The notes: generated from the sequence alone by a model not told the origin. A stretch of 10,118 bases of DNA from an uncultured Treponema sp. (GCA_905372265.1 CAJPOL010000067.1:1-10118); one strand, 5' to 3'; numbered from the stretch's first letter, positions 1 to 6,797 are shown. Translations and numbers: made by a program.

Positions 1-163
1 TTTCAAACTCTGCTGCAACCTTCATACCGTATTCTTCAACATAACCGACATACATCGTCAAATGTTTCGGTTTCCCATTTCCTTGCTCCGCTTGCCCGCC
101 CATGGCAAAGAGCATCCCCGCTGCAGCGATTGCCGCAAGCATCATACTGCACATCTTTTTCAT
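1..163 (-). CDS. ABC transporter periplasmic substrate-binding protein, 5' part only
   Basis: This is the first 54 codons of a solute-binding protein; the rest lies beyond the left edge. It begins with a signal peptide (MKKMCSMMLAAIAAAGMLFA) followed by MGGQAEQ and then LTMYVGYVEEYGMKVAAEFE. That last stretch resembles the first strand and helix of periplasmic binding proteins of the iron(III)/aminoethylphosphonate type, where the mature protein opens with a short strand and an 'EEYG..VAAEFE' helix. There is no lipobox cysteine, so signal peptidase I processing is likely; many treponemal binding proteins have a similar FAxGG junction. The start is chosen for a strong Shine-Dalgarno (AAGGAGGAG, minus strand, about 172-180), which overlaps the stop codon of the upstream ATPase remnant and implies a former or present operon. 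The ligand cannot be stated from the fragment; iron is a guess. Confidence 0.7.
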   Translation of the reverse strand, partial: MKKMCSMMLAAIAAAGMLFAMGGQAEQGNGKPKHLTMYVGYVEEYGMKVAAEFE

Positions 164-178
164 AGAGACTTCTCCTCC

Positions 179-643
179 TTAATCTACTATATATATGCTA
201 TCCTCATGCAGACGGATAGATACATGCTCGTTCTCTGCAAACAGCTTACCGCCCATCGGGTTAAGCTGTTCGGCATCCAGTACGATATCGCTGAGTTTAA
301 CTCGGTACTCTTGGTGCGCGCCCATAAAAGCGGACATCACGATATCGCCTTCAAACTGACCTTCCGTACCGACCGTTACGGATTCGGGGCGCACCACTGC
401 CGTTACCATGTCGCCTACAGCGAATTGCTTTTTTGTATAATTTTTTATGTGCAACACCGTACCGTACAGTTCAACGGCAAGTCCGTGTTCATCGCGTCCC
501 TTTACCTCGCCCTTGATAAAATTTGCCCGTCCGATAAAGTCGGCAACAAAAACGGAAGCAGGCCGCAAATACACTTCTTGAGGTTGTTCCACGCAGTAGC
601 AATGGTGTGACAGAGCCGTACCATTGCAGTCAAAACTATACAC
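179..643 (-). pseudogene. ABC transporter ATP-binding protein, C-terminal remnant (TOBE region)
   Basis: The frame encodes only the end of an importer ATPase of the Fe/polyamine/sugar class. From about position 589 it reads VEQPQEVYLRPASVFVADFIG, the conserved segment that follows the nucleotide-binding domain, then a TOBE domain (ANFIKGEV, VVRPESVTVG) to the stop at 179-181. Walker A, the ABC signature and Walker B are all missing; a full protein would be about 350 residues. Even the segment before PQEVY is short: family members usually read 'G.IEQ.GTPQEVY', here CVEQPQEVY. The residues upstream (YSFDCNGTALSHH) do not look like an ATPase, and the only start is a GTG inside a hairpin without a ribosome-binding site. 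I read this as a deletion remnant, probably untranslated. It is followed directly by the binding-protein gene, whose Shine-Dalgarno overlaps this stop codon. Confidence 0.75.
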
Positions 644-670
644 GGATGTATAGTTTTGACGAACGCTCTG
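611..670. repeat. Nested inverted repeat / long perfect hairpin at a deletion junction
   Basis: A perfect 14-bp stem (GTCAAAACTATACA at 629-642, TGTATAGTTTTGAC at 647-660) has a 4-nt CGGA loop. It is flanked by a second matching pair, CAGAGC at 611-616 and GCTCTG at 665-670. No T-run follows on either strand, so it is not a classical terminator. It sits exactly where ATPase homology is lost, so it may be the scar or remnant of a mobile element. Confidence 0.6.
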
Positions 671-685
671 CGTCGGGGATGTTGA

Positions 686-784
686 TTATCGGTGTTTGTT
701 TTTTCTGCTCTGGCTTTTATTTTGAATTGCCAATCTCAACAATGAAGAGGCTTTACTGGTTTTGTACGATGTGTAATAGTCCAT
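686..784 (-). CDS. Possible 32-aa ORF, perhaps the 5' end of a deleted ABC permease gene
   Basis: An ATG at 782-784 lies 11 nt downstream of AAGGAG (minus strand, 796-801). It opens a 32-residue basic, serine-rich frame beginning MDYYTSYKTSKASSLLRLAI and ending at TAA (686-688). I do not recognise it. Its place upstream of the ATPase remnant on the same strand, and its basic, soluble-looking N-terminus, would fit the cytoplasmic start of an importer permease whose membrane part was deleted. The ATPase remnant continues in the same reading frame beyond the single TAA, which could be chance. It could equally be a spurious ORF with a lucky Shine-Dalgarno. Confidence 0.25.
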   Translation of the reverse strand: MDYYTSYKTSKASSLLRLAIQNKSQSRKNKHR

Positions 785-826
785 TGCGATGGTATCTCCT
801 TCGTAGAAATGTTTGCTTAATCTATT

Positions 827-853
827 TTGCCCTTAGGCAAGGGGGACACCCTT
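827..853. promoter_or_regulatory. Overlapping alternative hairpins in the divergent intergenic region
   Basis: TTGCC (827-831) pairs with GGCAA (836-840). AAGGG (839-843) can instead pair with upstream CCCTT (830-834) or downstream CCCTT (849-853). These structures exclude one another and lie about 45-70 nt upstream of the small minus-strand ORF, in what would be its leader. No T-run supports simple termination. An attenuator role is inference only. Confidence 0.25.
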
Positions 854-885
854 CTCTTCTTTGAACACTTTCTGCATTTTTCTAC

Positions 886-914
886 TTGCCTTTTTTTTTC
901 TTTTCATGTATCTT
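886..914 (+). promoter_or_regulatory. Tentative sigma70-type promoter for the exporter operon
   Basis: TTGCCT (886-891) and TATCTT (909-914) are separated by exactly 17 nt, each matching four of six consensus bases. The spacer is T-rich. It lies about 50 nt upstream of the first gene of the unit. TTGCCTT (886-892) is mirrored by AAGGCAA (923-929), so the promoter is framed by a 7-bp inverted repeat that could hold a regulator. An alternative -35 (TTGACT at 932-937) lacks a good -10. Confidence 0.35.
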
Positions 915-929
915 TTATTAAGAAGGCAA

Positions 930-955
930 CCTTGACTAGAATAATGCTTTCAAGG
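930..955 (+). promoter_or_regulatory. Inverted repeat covering the Shine-Dalgarno of the transposase-like gene
   Basis: CCTTGA (930-935) and TCAAGG (950-955) are perfect inverted arms around a 14-nt AT-rich loop. The right arm contains AAGG of the ribosome-binding site for the ATG at 965. It could act as a DNA operator or as an RNA hairpin that masks the site. Confidence 0.35.
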
Positions 956-964
956 AATAGGTAA

Positions 965-1666
965 ATGTTTGTATATAAAAGACTTACAACTACAAAACTG
1001 AATAAAATTTTTTTATGTTTTACTGAGGATTTAACCGCAAGCTCTACAGCAAAGATTGTAGGAGTCAATAGAAATACGGTAAACCGCTATTTTATGATTA
1101 TTCGAGAAAAACTAGTACGCCACAGCATCAGCGAATACAACAAAATAAAGCATGAAAATCCCATAAGCGGGCTTCATTTTGAAGCAAAGACCGTACTTGG
1201 CAAGAAAATTCAACGTATTATTAAAGAGCGTCCGGTGCTTGGGCTGCTTAAAAAAGGGAAAAAAATTTTTGTAACATTTGTACATGATTATTCACATGAA
1301 AACCTATTTTCACGGCTGCAGGAAGAGTTCCATGCACACACAGGTGAAATAACAGAAAAACCGGATATAGCAAAAGATAGTGAGCTTGGTTTATCCGATG
1401 CTGAAGCAATGCCGGAAGTAGATACGGCAAAGCATTCGGCGTTACATGAATATAATCAATACCGCGTGTATTGGAAAGAACAAGGAGATACGGAAAATGT
1501 AAAAGATATTGATAATTTTTTGCTTTTTGCTAAAAAACGCTTGGCAAAATTTAACGGATGTGTATCCGGCAGCTTGCTGCTGCATCTTAAAGAATGCGAA
1601 TTTCGATACAACCACCGTAATGAAGATATTTTCAAATTAATAAAAAAAATTTTTCAAACATTTTAG
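965..1666 (+). CDS. IS1595/ISXO2-family transposase-derived protein, catalytic motifs degraded; possible domesticated DNA-binding regulator
   Basis: The 233-residue protein is recognisable from its ends. An N-terminal helix-turn-helix (residues 21-50, EDLTASSTAKIVGVNRNTVN then RYF..IREKL) and a C-terminal block (FAKKRLAKFNG at 188-198, LHLKECEFRYNHR at 206-218) match ISXO2-like transposases. In between, the catalytic signature is lost. The usual 'VDESYFG' segment is replaced by LHFEAKTVLG (70-79), the SDGW segment by an acidic stretch with only SD at 144-145, and 'HINGIENFW' by NVKDIDNFL (178-186). The frame is nevertheless uninterrupted over its whole length. Its stop overlaps the Shine-Dalgarno of the exporter gene 12 nt downstream, leaving no room for a right terminal repeat. 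That favours a stably integrated, co-transcribed gene over an insertion sequence. A regulatory role is inferred; a neutral decaying transposase is the alternative. Confidence 0.75.
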   Translation: MFVYKRLTTTKLNKIFLCFTEDLTASSTAKIVGVNRNTVNRYFMIIREKLVRHSISEYNKIKHENPISGLHFEAKTVLGKKIQRIIKERPVLGLLKKGKKIFVTFVHDYSHENLFSRLQEEFHAHTGEITEKPDIAKDSELGLSDAEAMPEVDTAKHSALHEYNQYRVYWKEQGDTENVKDIDNFLLFAKKRLAKFNGCVSGSLLLHLKECEFRYNHRNEDIFKLIKKIFQTF

Positions 1667-1678
1667 GAGCTTTGCAAC

Positions 1679-4480
1679 ATGACACGTGCAAATAGAACAA
1701 AATTGTGCTATGCAGCGTTGATAGTTATTTTTGCTATTACCGCATTTTTTGCCTCTATGCTGCCGCAGATAATTATGGATAATGAGCTGCGGCATTTTTT
1801 CCCTGAAAGTCATAACTCATACCGTAAATTTGATACACTAACGGAGCTGTTCGGTGATCAATATGTGATGGATATCGTAATAGAAACTAAGGAAGATACT
1901 ATCTTAAATAAGGAAAGTCTTACCGTTATTAAGCAGATTACCGAACAAATCGGCCGATTGAATAATGTAGTAAAAACGGCTTCCATTACTGATATTGATT
2001 TTATTACCGATGCAGACGGCGAACTTGCAACCGGACAGCTTATTCCCGAAGCCTTTGCCGGAACTCCGCAGGATATACAAGTGCTCAAACAGCGGATATT
2101 AGAATGGCCGAAAGCATATATCGGTACAATTATTTCCGCTGATTTCCGCGGGATACAAATTATTGCTACGCTGGCATCGGAGGCAACTCCGCCGGAGGTT
2201 AGTACCTTATATTATGAAACAGTAGATATTATCGAAAAAAATCTACAAGGACACAAAAATCTTTCCTATAAAATTGCCGGAGACCCTGTTTTGAGTGAAT
2301 ATGGTAAGATTTTTATGTACAATGATTTAAAGCACTTAATACCGATGATTGTTATTGTGGTGCTACTCTGTTTGTTTGTATCGTTCCGGAATTTTGAAGG
2401 AACGTTTTTACCGCTGGCAACCGTGCTGATCAGTACAGTGTGGACAGCCGGTATTATGGCGGTGATTGGAGAACCGCTGACTATTGTTTCCAGCTGTTTA
2501 CCGGTACTCCTTATCGCGGTAGGCTCTGCCTATGGTATTCACGTAATTAACTATTATTATCAGCGATTGGGAAAAGAGCCGCTGATAGAAAGCGTAGAGC
2601 GGCACCATATTCTTATTATAGAAACTTTAAAAAGTGCCCGCTCTCCGGTTTTGCTTGCGGGGATTACTACCATTGCAGGCTTTATTTCTACAATTACCAG
2701 TCCTATCAAACCGCTAAAGTCCTTTGCAGTATTCAGTGCAGTAGGGGTTGTAATTGCACTGGTGCTTGCCTTTGTGTTTATTCCGGCGTTGCTGATGCTT
2801 AAACCGGTTCAGCTTATTCAAAAACAGCAAAAAGCAATGAGCTTCCGTGCAGTAAAAAAGAACGCCCGCCTTGCTGCACTGGGGATTAACAAAAACGGTG
2901 CCGTATTGGATAGAATATACACCTATTTGCACAAACGTCAGGGACTATTTATTTTGGGTTTACTGATTATTATTGGGCTTTCCGTATGGGGCGTTTTGAA
3001 CCTGAATATTGAATCAGCATTTTTAGAATATTTTCCAAAGAACTCAAAAGTACGAAATGATGTCAGTTCAATAGATACAAAATATGTTGGAACCACCGGT
3101 TTCAGCCTGATTATCGCCGGACAGGAGAAAGGCGATATGTGCCGTCCGGATATTTTAAACGAAATGGAAAAGCTGGAAGTGTTCCTCAAGGCAAACCACC
3201 CCGCTATTGGAAACATTGTTTCTTTTACTGAATTTGTAAAGCGTATGAATCAGGTGATGCATGCGAATGCAGGAATGGAACACAACAGGATGGAAGCGGC
3301 AGGAGAATCGGGCAGCAGTGCAGGTGAGTCGGCAGAAAGCGTTGATAGCTTCTTTGATGAAGAGAATTCTCCGGCTGCCGAAACCGCTGGAGAATCTGTT
3401 GACAGCTTTTTTACCGAAGATGCCATGGACGTTATTGCGGAAGATGCAGCTGGTGATGACCTATCGGCAAACGCGATGCAAAATCCTGCACCGGAATCAT
3501 ATATGCACTACCGCAATCAGCAGCTTTCTGCGGAAGAAACTCTTGCACTTTTTACCGCAGCGTATGCTTCTGCAAATAAAAGTGAGCTTACGGTAACTGA
3601 ATTTGTCGAGGCGCTGAGGCGGCAGCTGAACTACCGTGGAGCAGCCTTTTATGAAATACCGGCTGATACTGCAAAGTACCCTGTCAGCACTAAAGAGGAA
3701 CTGAAAAATATTATTACCCAGTATTTACTGTTGTATTCAGGTTCATTAGATGCATTATTGGACGAAAATCTTGAACCCCGTGTCAGCCGGATGCAAATTG
3801 TTATGCGTACCCACGACACTGGCAAGATAAAAGCAGTAATTGAAGATGCTGAAGCCTTTGCTGCCGCACATTTTCCGGAAGGATATACGCTGCAAGCCGC
3901 AGGATTGGGAGAAATGGAAGTAGCGATGACTGCTATGATTATTTCGAGTCAGATATCAAGTTTGGTGCTGGCCGTTGCGATTGTCTTTATTATTCTTGCA
4001 TTGTTTTACCGCTCTCCGCTTGCCGGTATTATCGGAGCAATTCCTCTTGGCGTGTCCATACTGCTCAACTTCGGTATTATGAGCCTTACGGGTATAAATC
4101 TTGATATGGTAACAAGTTTAGTCGCAGCAATCGCAATCGGTATCGGTATTGATTATACCGTTCACTTTATGAACAACTATCACCAAGAGCGGCTGACAAA
4201 TACCGATCTTATACAGGTTACGCTCAATACGCTGCGGCATTCCGGCAAGGGGATTGCGGTGAATGCGTTTTCAGTAGGCTGCGGATTTTTGGTGATGTGT
4301 TTTTCAAACTTTGTAGTACTCAGGTTTGTCGGTTTCTTAGTTGCAGTGGTTATGTTTACCAGCTCTCTTGCTTCATTAACGATACTGCCTGTTGTATTAA
4401 ATATGTTTAAACCTGCATTCATGGCGAAACAGCATACCGCAAACGGTGTGTGTGCGTCCAAAGGAGGAAAAAATGAATAA
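1679..4480 (+). CDS. RND/MMPL-superfamily inner-membrane exporter (COG1033-like)
   Basis: This 933-residue protein has the duplicated RND plan: one membrane helix (about 9-29), a large periplasmic domain, five helices (about 218-375), then helix 7 (422-442), a second periplasmic domain and five more helices (755-908). The helix-4 equivalents read VGSAYGIHVINYY (281-293) and GIGIDYTVHFMNNY (821-834). Only the second copy carries the Asp (D825) likely to serve proton coupling, an asymmetry known in this branch. The second periplasmic loop (about 443-754) is much larger than the first (30-217), mainly through an acidic, low-complexity insert (about 525-605) with two copies of ESVDSFF(D/T). The start follows AGGAG overlapping the previous stop (1664-1669), so translation is probably coupled. 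Its 3' end overlaps the LolA-like gene by 8 nt. In other bacteria such pumps cluster with LolA-like and DUF1302 proteins; the cargo is probably lipid-like but unproven. Confidence 0.92.
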   Translation: MTRANRTKLCYAALIVIFAITAFFASMLPQIIMDNELRHFFPESHNSYRKFDTLTELFGDQYVMDIVIETKEDTILNKESLTVIKQITEQIGRLNNVVKTASITDIDFITDADGELATGQLIPEAFAGTPQDIQVLKQRILEWPKAYIGTIISADFRGIQIIATLASEATPPEVSTLYYETVDIIEKNLQGHKNLSYKIAGDPVLSEYGKIFMYNDLKHLIPMIVIVVLLCLFVSFRNFEGTFLPLATVLISTVWTAGIMAVIGEPLTIVSSCLPVLLIAVGSAYGIHVINYYYQRLGKEPLIESVERHHILIIETLKSARSPVLLAGITTIAGFISTITSPIKPLKSFAVFSAVGVVIALVLAFVFIPALLMLKPVQLIQKQQKAMSFRAVKKNARLAALGINKNGAVLDRIYTYLHKRQGLFILGLLIIIGLSVWGVLNLNIESAFLEYFPKNSKVRNDVSSIDTKYVGTTGFSLIIAGQEKGDMCRPDILNEMEKLEVFLKANHPAIGNIVSFTEFVKRMNQVMHANAGMEHNRMEAAGESGSSAGESAESVDSFFDEENSPAAETAGESVDSFFTEDAMDVIAEDAAGDDLSANAMQNPAPESYMHYRNQQLSAEETLALFTAAYASANKSELTVTEFVEALRRQLNYRGAAFYEIPADTAKYPVSTKEELKNIITQYLLLYSGSLDALLDENLEPRVSRMQIVMRTHDTGKIKAVIEDAEAFAAAHFPEGYTLQAAGLGEMEVAMTAMIISSQISSLVLAVAIVFIILALFYRSPLAGIIGAIPLGVSILLNFGIMSLTGINLDMVTSLVAAIAIGIGIDYTVHFMNNYHQERLTNTDLIQVTLNTLRHSGKGIAVNAFSVGCGFLVMCFSNFVVLRFVGFLVAVVMFTSSLASLTILPVVLNMFKPAFMAKQHTANGVCASKGGKNE

Positions 4481-5258
4481 GTCATGGTTAAAAAAATGGT
4501 ATATGCTGTGTATTCTTACGGTATATTGTATCACTGGGGTATTTACTGAAGACGGTACTGCTATTGTACAAAAGTCGCTCGATGTAAAACGTCCGCTTTT
4601 TACTCACAGTGCAGTAAAAATTCTATTGACTGATTCCAGTGGTAGCACAGAAGAACAGCTATTGGAAGAATGGGCAAAAGATTCAGGCGATAAAACCGGC
4701 GCAGCGGTTATTGTATTCCGTAAACCTGCATCGGTAAAAGATACCCGTTTCTTACAGATTGTGAACAAAGACCGTGCGAATGATAAATGGATTTATCTGC
4801 CGTCGCTGCGTACTGTCCGACGAATTGCCGGTGCAGAAGGTGCAAAATCCTTTATGGGCACCGATGCGGACTATGATGATCTTGAAACAAGAAAAATAGA
4901 ACAAGACACGCATACCCTACTGGGAGAAGAGGCGGTAGATTCATACCAGTGCTGGAAAGTTGAATCCGTACCGGTTGATCCGAAAAGCAGCCGCTACTCA
5001 AAAAAAATTGCCTATATCGACAAGGCAACATCCGTACCGGTGAAAGCGGAAATGTACGATAAAAAAGGCAAGCTGTTAAAAGTGCTCCATATTAAAAAAC
5101 TTGAGCAAAAAGAGGGGTATTGGATCCCGATGAAAACCCAGCTTAAAAATGTACAGACAAACCATGCAACGGTGCTTGAAATTTTGAAAATTGAAATTGA
5201 CAAACCGGTTAATGAGAAACTCTTTACCCAAAACTTTTTAAATACCGGCAGGCTCTAA
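4473..5258 (+). CDS. LolA-like outer-membrane lipoprotein-sorting protein, periplasmic
   Basis: The protein has 261 residues with an N-terminal signal or anchor segment (KKWYMLCILTVYCITGVFT); no lipobox is evident, since the cysteine is preceded by TVY. The hallmark of this LolA-like family is clear: WIYLPSLRTVRRIAG (106-120) followed by SFMGTDADYDDL (126-137), then strands through YIDKATSVPVKAEMYD and GYWIPMKTQLKNVQ. These proteins have an unclosed barrel that binds acyl chains in the periplasm. They are regularly encoded next to RND/MMPL exporters, where they are thought to carry cargo or assist the pump. The ATG at 4473 follows AAAGGAGG (4460-4467) and overlaps the pump's stop by 8 nt; an in-frame start at 4446 lacks a ribosome-binding site and would precede the signal peptide. 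It is part of the four-gene unit. Whether it carries lipoprotein or other lipid cannot be told. Confidence 0.88.
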   Translation: MNKSWLKKWYMLCILTVYCITGVFTEDGTAIVQKSLDVKRPLFTHSAVKILLTDSSGSTEEQLLEEWAKDSGDKTGAAVIVFRKPASVKDTRFLQIVNKDRANDKWIYLPSLRTVRRIAGAEGAKSFMGTDADYDDLETRKIEQDTHTLLGEEAVDSYQCWKVESVPVDPKSSRYSKKIAYIDKATSVPVKAEMYDKKGKLLKVLHIKKLEQKEGYWIPMKTQLKNVQTNHATVLEILKIEIDKPVNEKLFTQNFLNTGRL

Positions 5259-5312
5259 CCCGTGATAACACGGGACTGTCCGAAGATACACGTGTTCTGG
5301 CAGCCCCGTGTT
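5259..5312 (+). promoter_or_regulatory. Two mutually exclusive hairpins between the LolA-like and barrel genes
   Basis: Hairpin A is CCCGTG (5259-5264), loop ATAA, CACGGG (5269-5274), directly after the stop codon. Hairpin B pairs AACACGGG-A-CTG (5267-5278) with CAG-C-CCCGTGTT (5301-5312), an 11-pair stem with one mismatch whose loop contains the palindrome ACACGTGT (5288-5295). They share 5267-5274, so only one can form at a time. Neither is followed by a T-run. The arrangement may set relative expression of the outer-membrane gene or stabilise upstream mRNA. Confidence 0.45.
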
Positions 5313-5354
5313 TCCGGCAATGATACTATTTGCATACATACACAGGAGCATACA

Positions 5355-6797
5355 ATGAAACAAAAGACGATATTTTTTTTATTGGTCTTGGCGTGTACCG
5401 CATTGAACGGCTTTGCACAAGATTCTTTTTTTGATGGCAGCAGCACTGAACTTTCCGAAACAACGCCGGAATCTACGGACTTTTTTACCGATGATTCAGG
5501 AAGCACAGGCAGTGCAGGCAAGAGCGAATTTTCCGGCTTTGCCCGTCTTGGCATACGCATGTATCCTCACAATGAGCTAAAACGCACGGCTGCCGTACCG
5601 GAGTTCGGCGTTCACTATAAATATAACGGCTCAAAAACTGAACTTGATGTGCAGCTTACATGCAATGCACGAACATTTCCAGACTATCCGCTTGATTTAC
5701 TCAATGAACTTACCATGCGGGCGTATCTCGGTGACGTTGTATTATCTGCCGGAAAGATGAAGGTAGTATGGGGTCGCGGAGATATGCTGCACGTACTCGA
5801 TCCGTTTAATGCAAATGATTTTACCGATTTTACGATCCCTGACTACATTGATCGGAGGATTGGTGAACCTATGGTGCATATTGCATATAATGCACCTATT
5901 CCGCTTAGATTGGAAGGTGTGTGGACACCAATCATGACTCCCGACCGCTTTGCAAAAGAGGGAGTCTGGGCGCCTCGCCGGCTTGAAACATCACTGGATA
6001 CAATTATAAAAGGGCTTCCGGCACCATACCAATCACTATTATTACCGAAAGTACATACAGACATACTCCCTGCAATGCAAAACATGCTGCCTGATACCCG
6101 TCAATTACAGTATGGTCAGTACGGCTTACGGCTTTCCGGTTCTGCAGGGCCGGTTGATATGGCAGTGCAATACTACTACGGACATTATAAAACTCCATCA
6201 TTTGCTATGAACAACATACTAACTGCTGCCGGAACGAATAAACCTATGCGGAATTGGGCATCGTATGATCAAGTGCATATTTTCGGTGCCGATTTAGGGG
6301 CGGCAATCGGGTTCCTTAATCTTCGTTCAGAATGTGCCTACTATATGACAAATGATACGGCAGGTGATGATCCTGCAGTACACAACAATAGTCTCCAGTG
6401 GCTGCTTGGTTTCGATATGGATATTCCGCTGCATAATCTCAATATAAATGTACAGAATATCGGTTCATACACTATCGGTTTCAACAAAGTTAAGGATAAT
6501 ATTAACAATAAAAAAATTGATATGGATTGGAACACCGCGGAAAAATCTACCAATAATAAGCTTGTATGTAAAATATCAGATTCATGGCTGCATAACACCT
6601 TAGAAGATTCTGTCACCGTTATCTGGGGCATCGAACACAATGATGTTATTGTTATGCCTCGAATCAAGTATAAAATTAAAGATGACTTTTATGTGGAAGG
6701 TTCCGGCGGCTACGTGTATGCTCAAGACAAAAAAAGTGAATTTAGCCCATGGAAAAACAACCACTTTGTGCAGCTTGGTTTTGAATATACGTTTTAG
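5355..6797 (+). CDS. DUF1302-like outer-membrane beta-barrel protein, partner of the exporter
   Basis: The protein has 480 residues. A clean signal peptide (MKQKTIFFLLVLACTALNGFA, cleavage before QDSFF) is followed by an acidic, probably disordered segment (22-57) with DSFFD and ESTDFFTDD, then a beta-rich domain from about residue 58 to the end. The family-type signature includes VVWGRGD (137-143), LDPFNANDF (148-156) and DRRIGEPM (166-173), as in DUF1302 proteins ('WG...D..NP.DF....D.RI'). The C-terminus FVQLGFEYTF has alternating hydrophobics and a final Phe, the signal for outer-membrane insertion by the BAM machinery. The start at 5355 is supported by AGGAG at 5344-5348 and by the signal peptide; earlier in-frame starts fall in the intergenic hairpins. 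It is the last gene of the operon and presumably receives or exports the pump's cargo at the outer membrane. Exact function is unknown. Confidence 0.85.
   Translation: MKQKTIFFLLVLACTALNGFAQDSFFDGSSTELSETTPESTDFFTDDSGSTGSAGKSEFSGFARLGIRMYPHNELKRTAAVPEFGVHYKYNGSKTELDVQLTCNARTFPDYPLDLLNELTMRAYLGDVVLSAGKMKVVWGRGDMLHVLDPFNANDFTDFTIPDYIDRRIGEPMVHIAYNAPIPLRLEGVWTPIMTPDRFAKEGVWAPRRLETSLDTIIKGLPAPYQSLLLPKVHTDILPAMQNMLPDTRQLQYGQYGLRLSGSAGPVDMAVQYYYGHYKTPSFAMNNILTAAGTNKPMRNWASYDQVHIFGADLGAAIGFLNLRSECAYYMTNDTAGDDPAVHNNSLQWLLGFDMDIPLHNLNINVQNIGSYTIGFNKVKDNINNKKIDMDWNTAEKSTNNKLVCKISDSWLHNTLEDSVTVIWGIEHNDVIVMPRIKYKIKDDFYVEGSGGYVYAQDKKSEFSPWKNNHFVQLGFEYTF

Noticed and set aside
62..610. Plus-strand 182-codon open frame
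   Set aside because: It is antisense to the clear binding-protein start and ATPase TOBE region and shows no protein-like motifs.
607..864. Plus-strand 85-codon open frame across the hairpin and intergenic region
   Set aside because: It has no ribosome-binding site, its composition is odd (rich in C, W, F, L), and it overlaps the hairpin and the antisense of the ATPase junction.
880..1690. Intact insertion sequence with terminal inverted repeats and target duplication
   Set aside because: I found no matching terminal repeats flanking the gene, and the next gene starts 12 nt after the stop.
4623..4652. LolA-like protein contains LLTDSSGST, resembling FFTDDSGST of the barrel
   Set aside because: The match is short and lies inside the folded LolA-like core, without the DSFF repeat context; probably coincidence.
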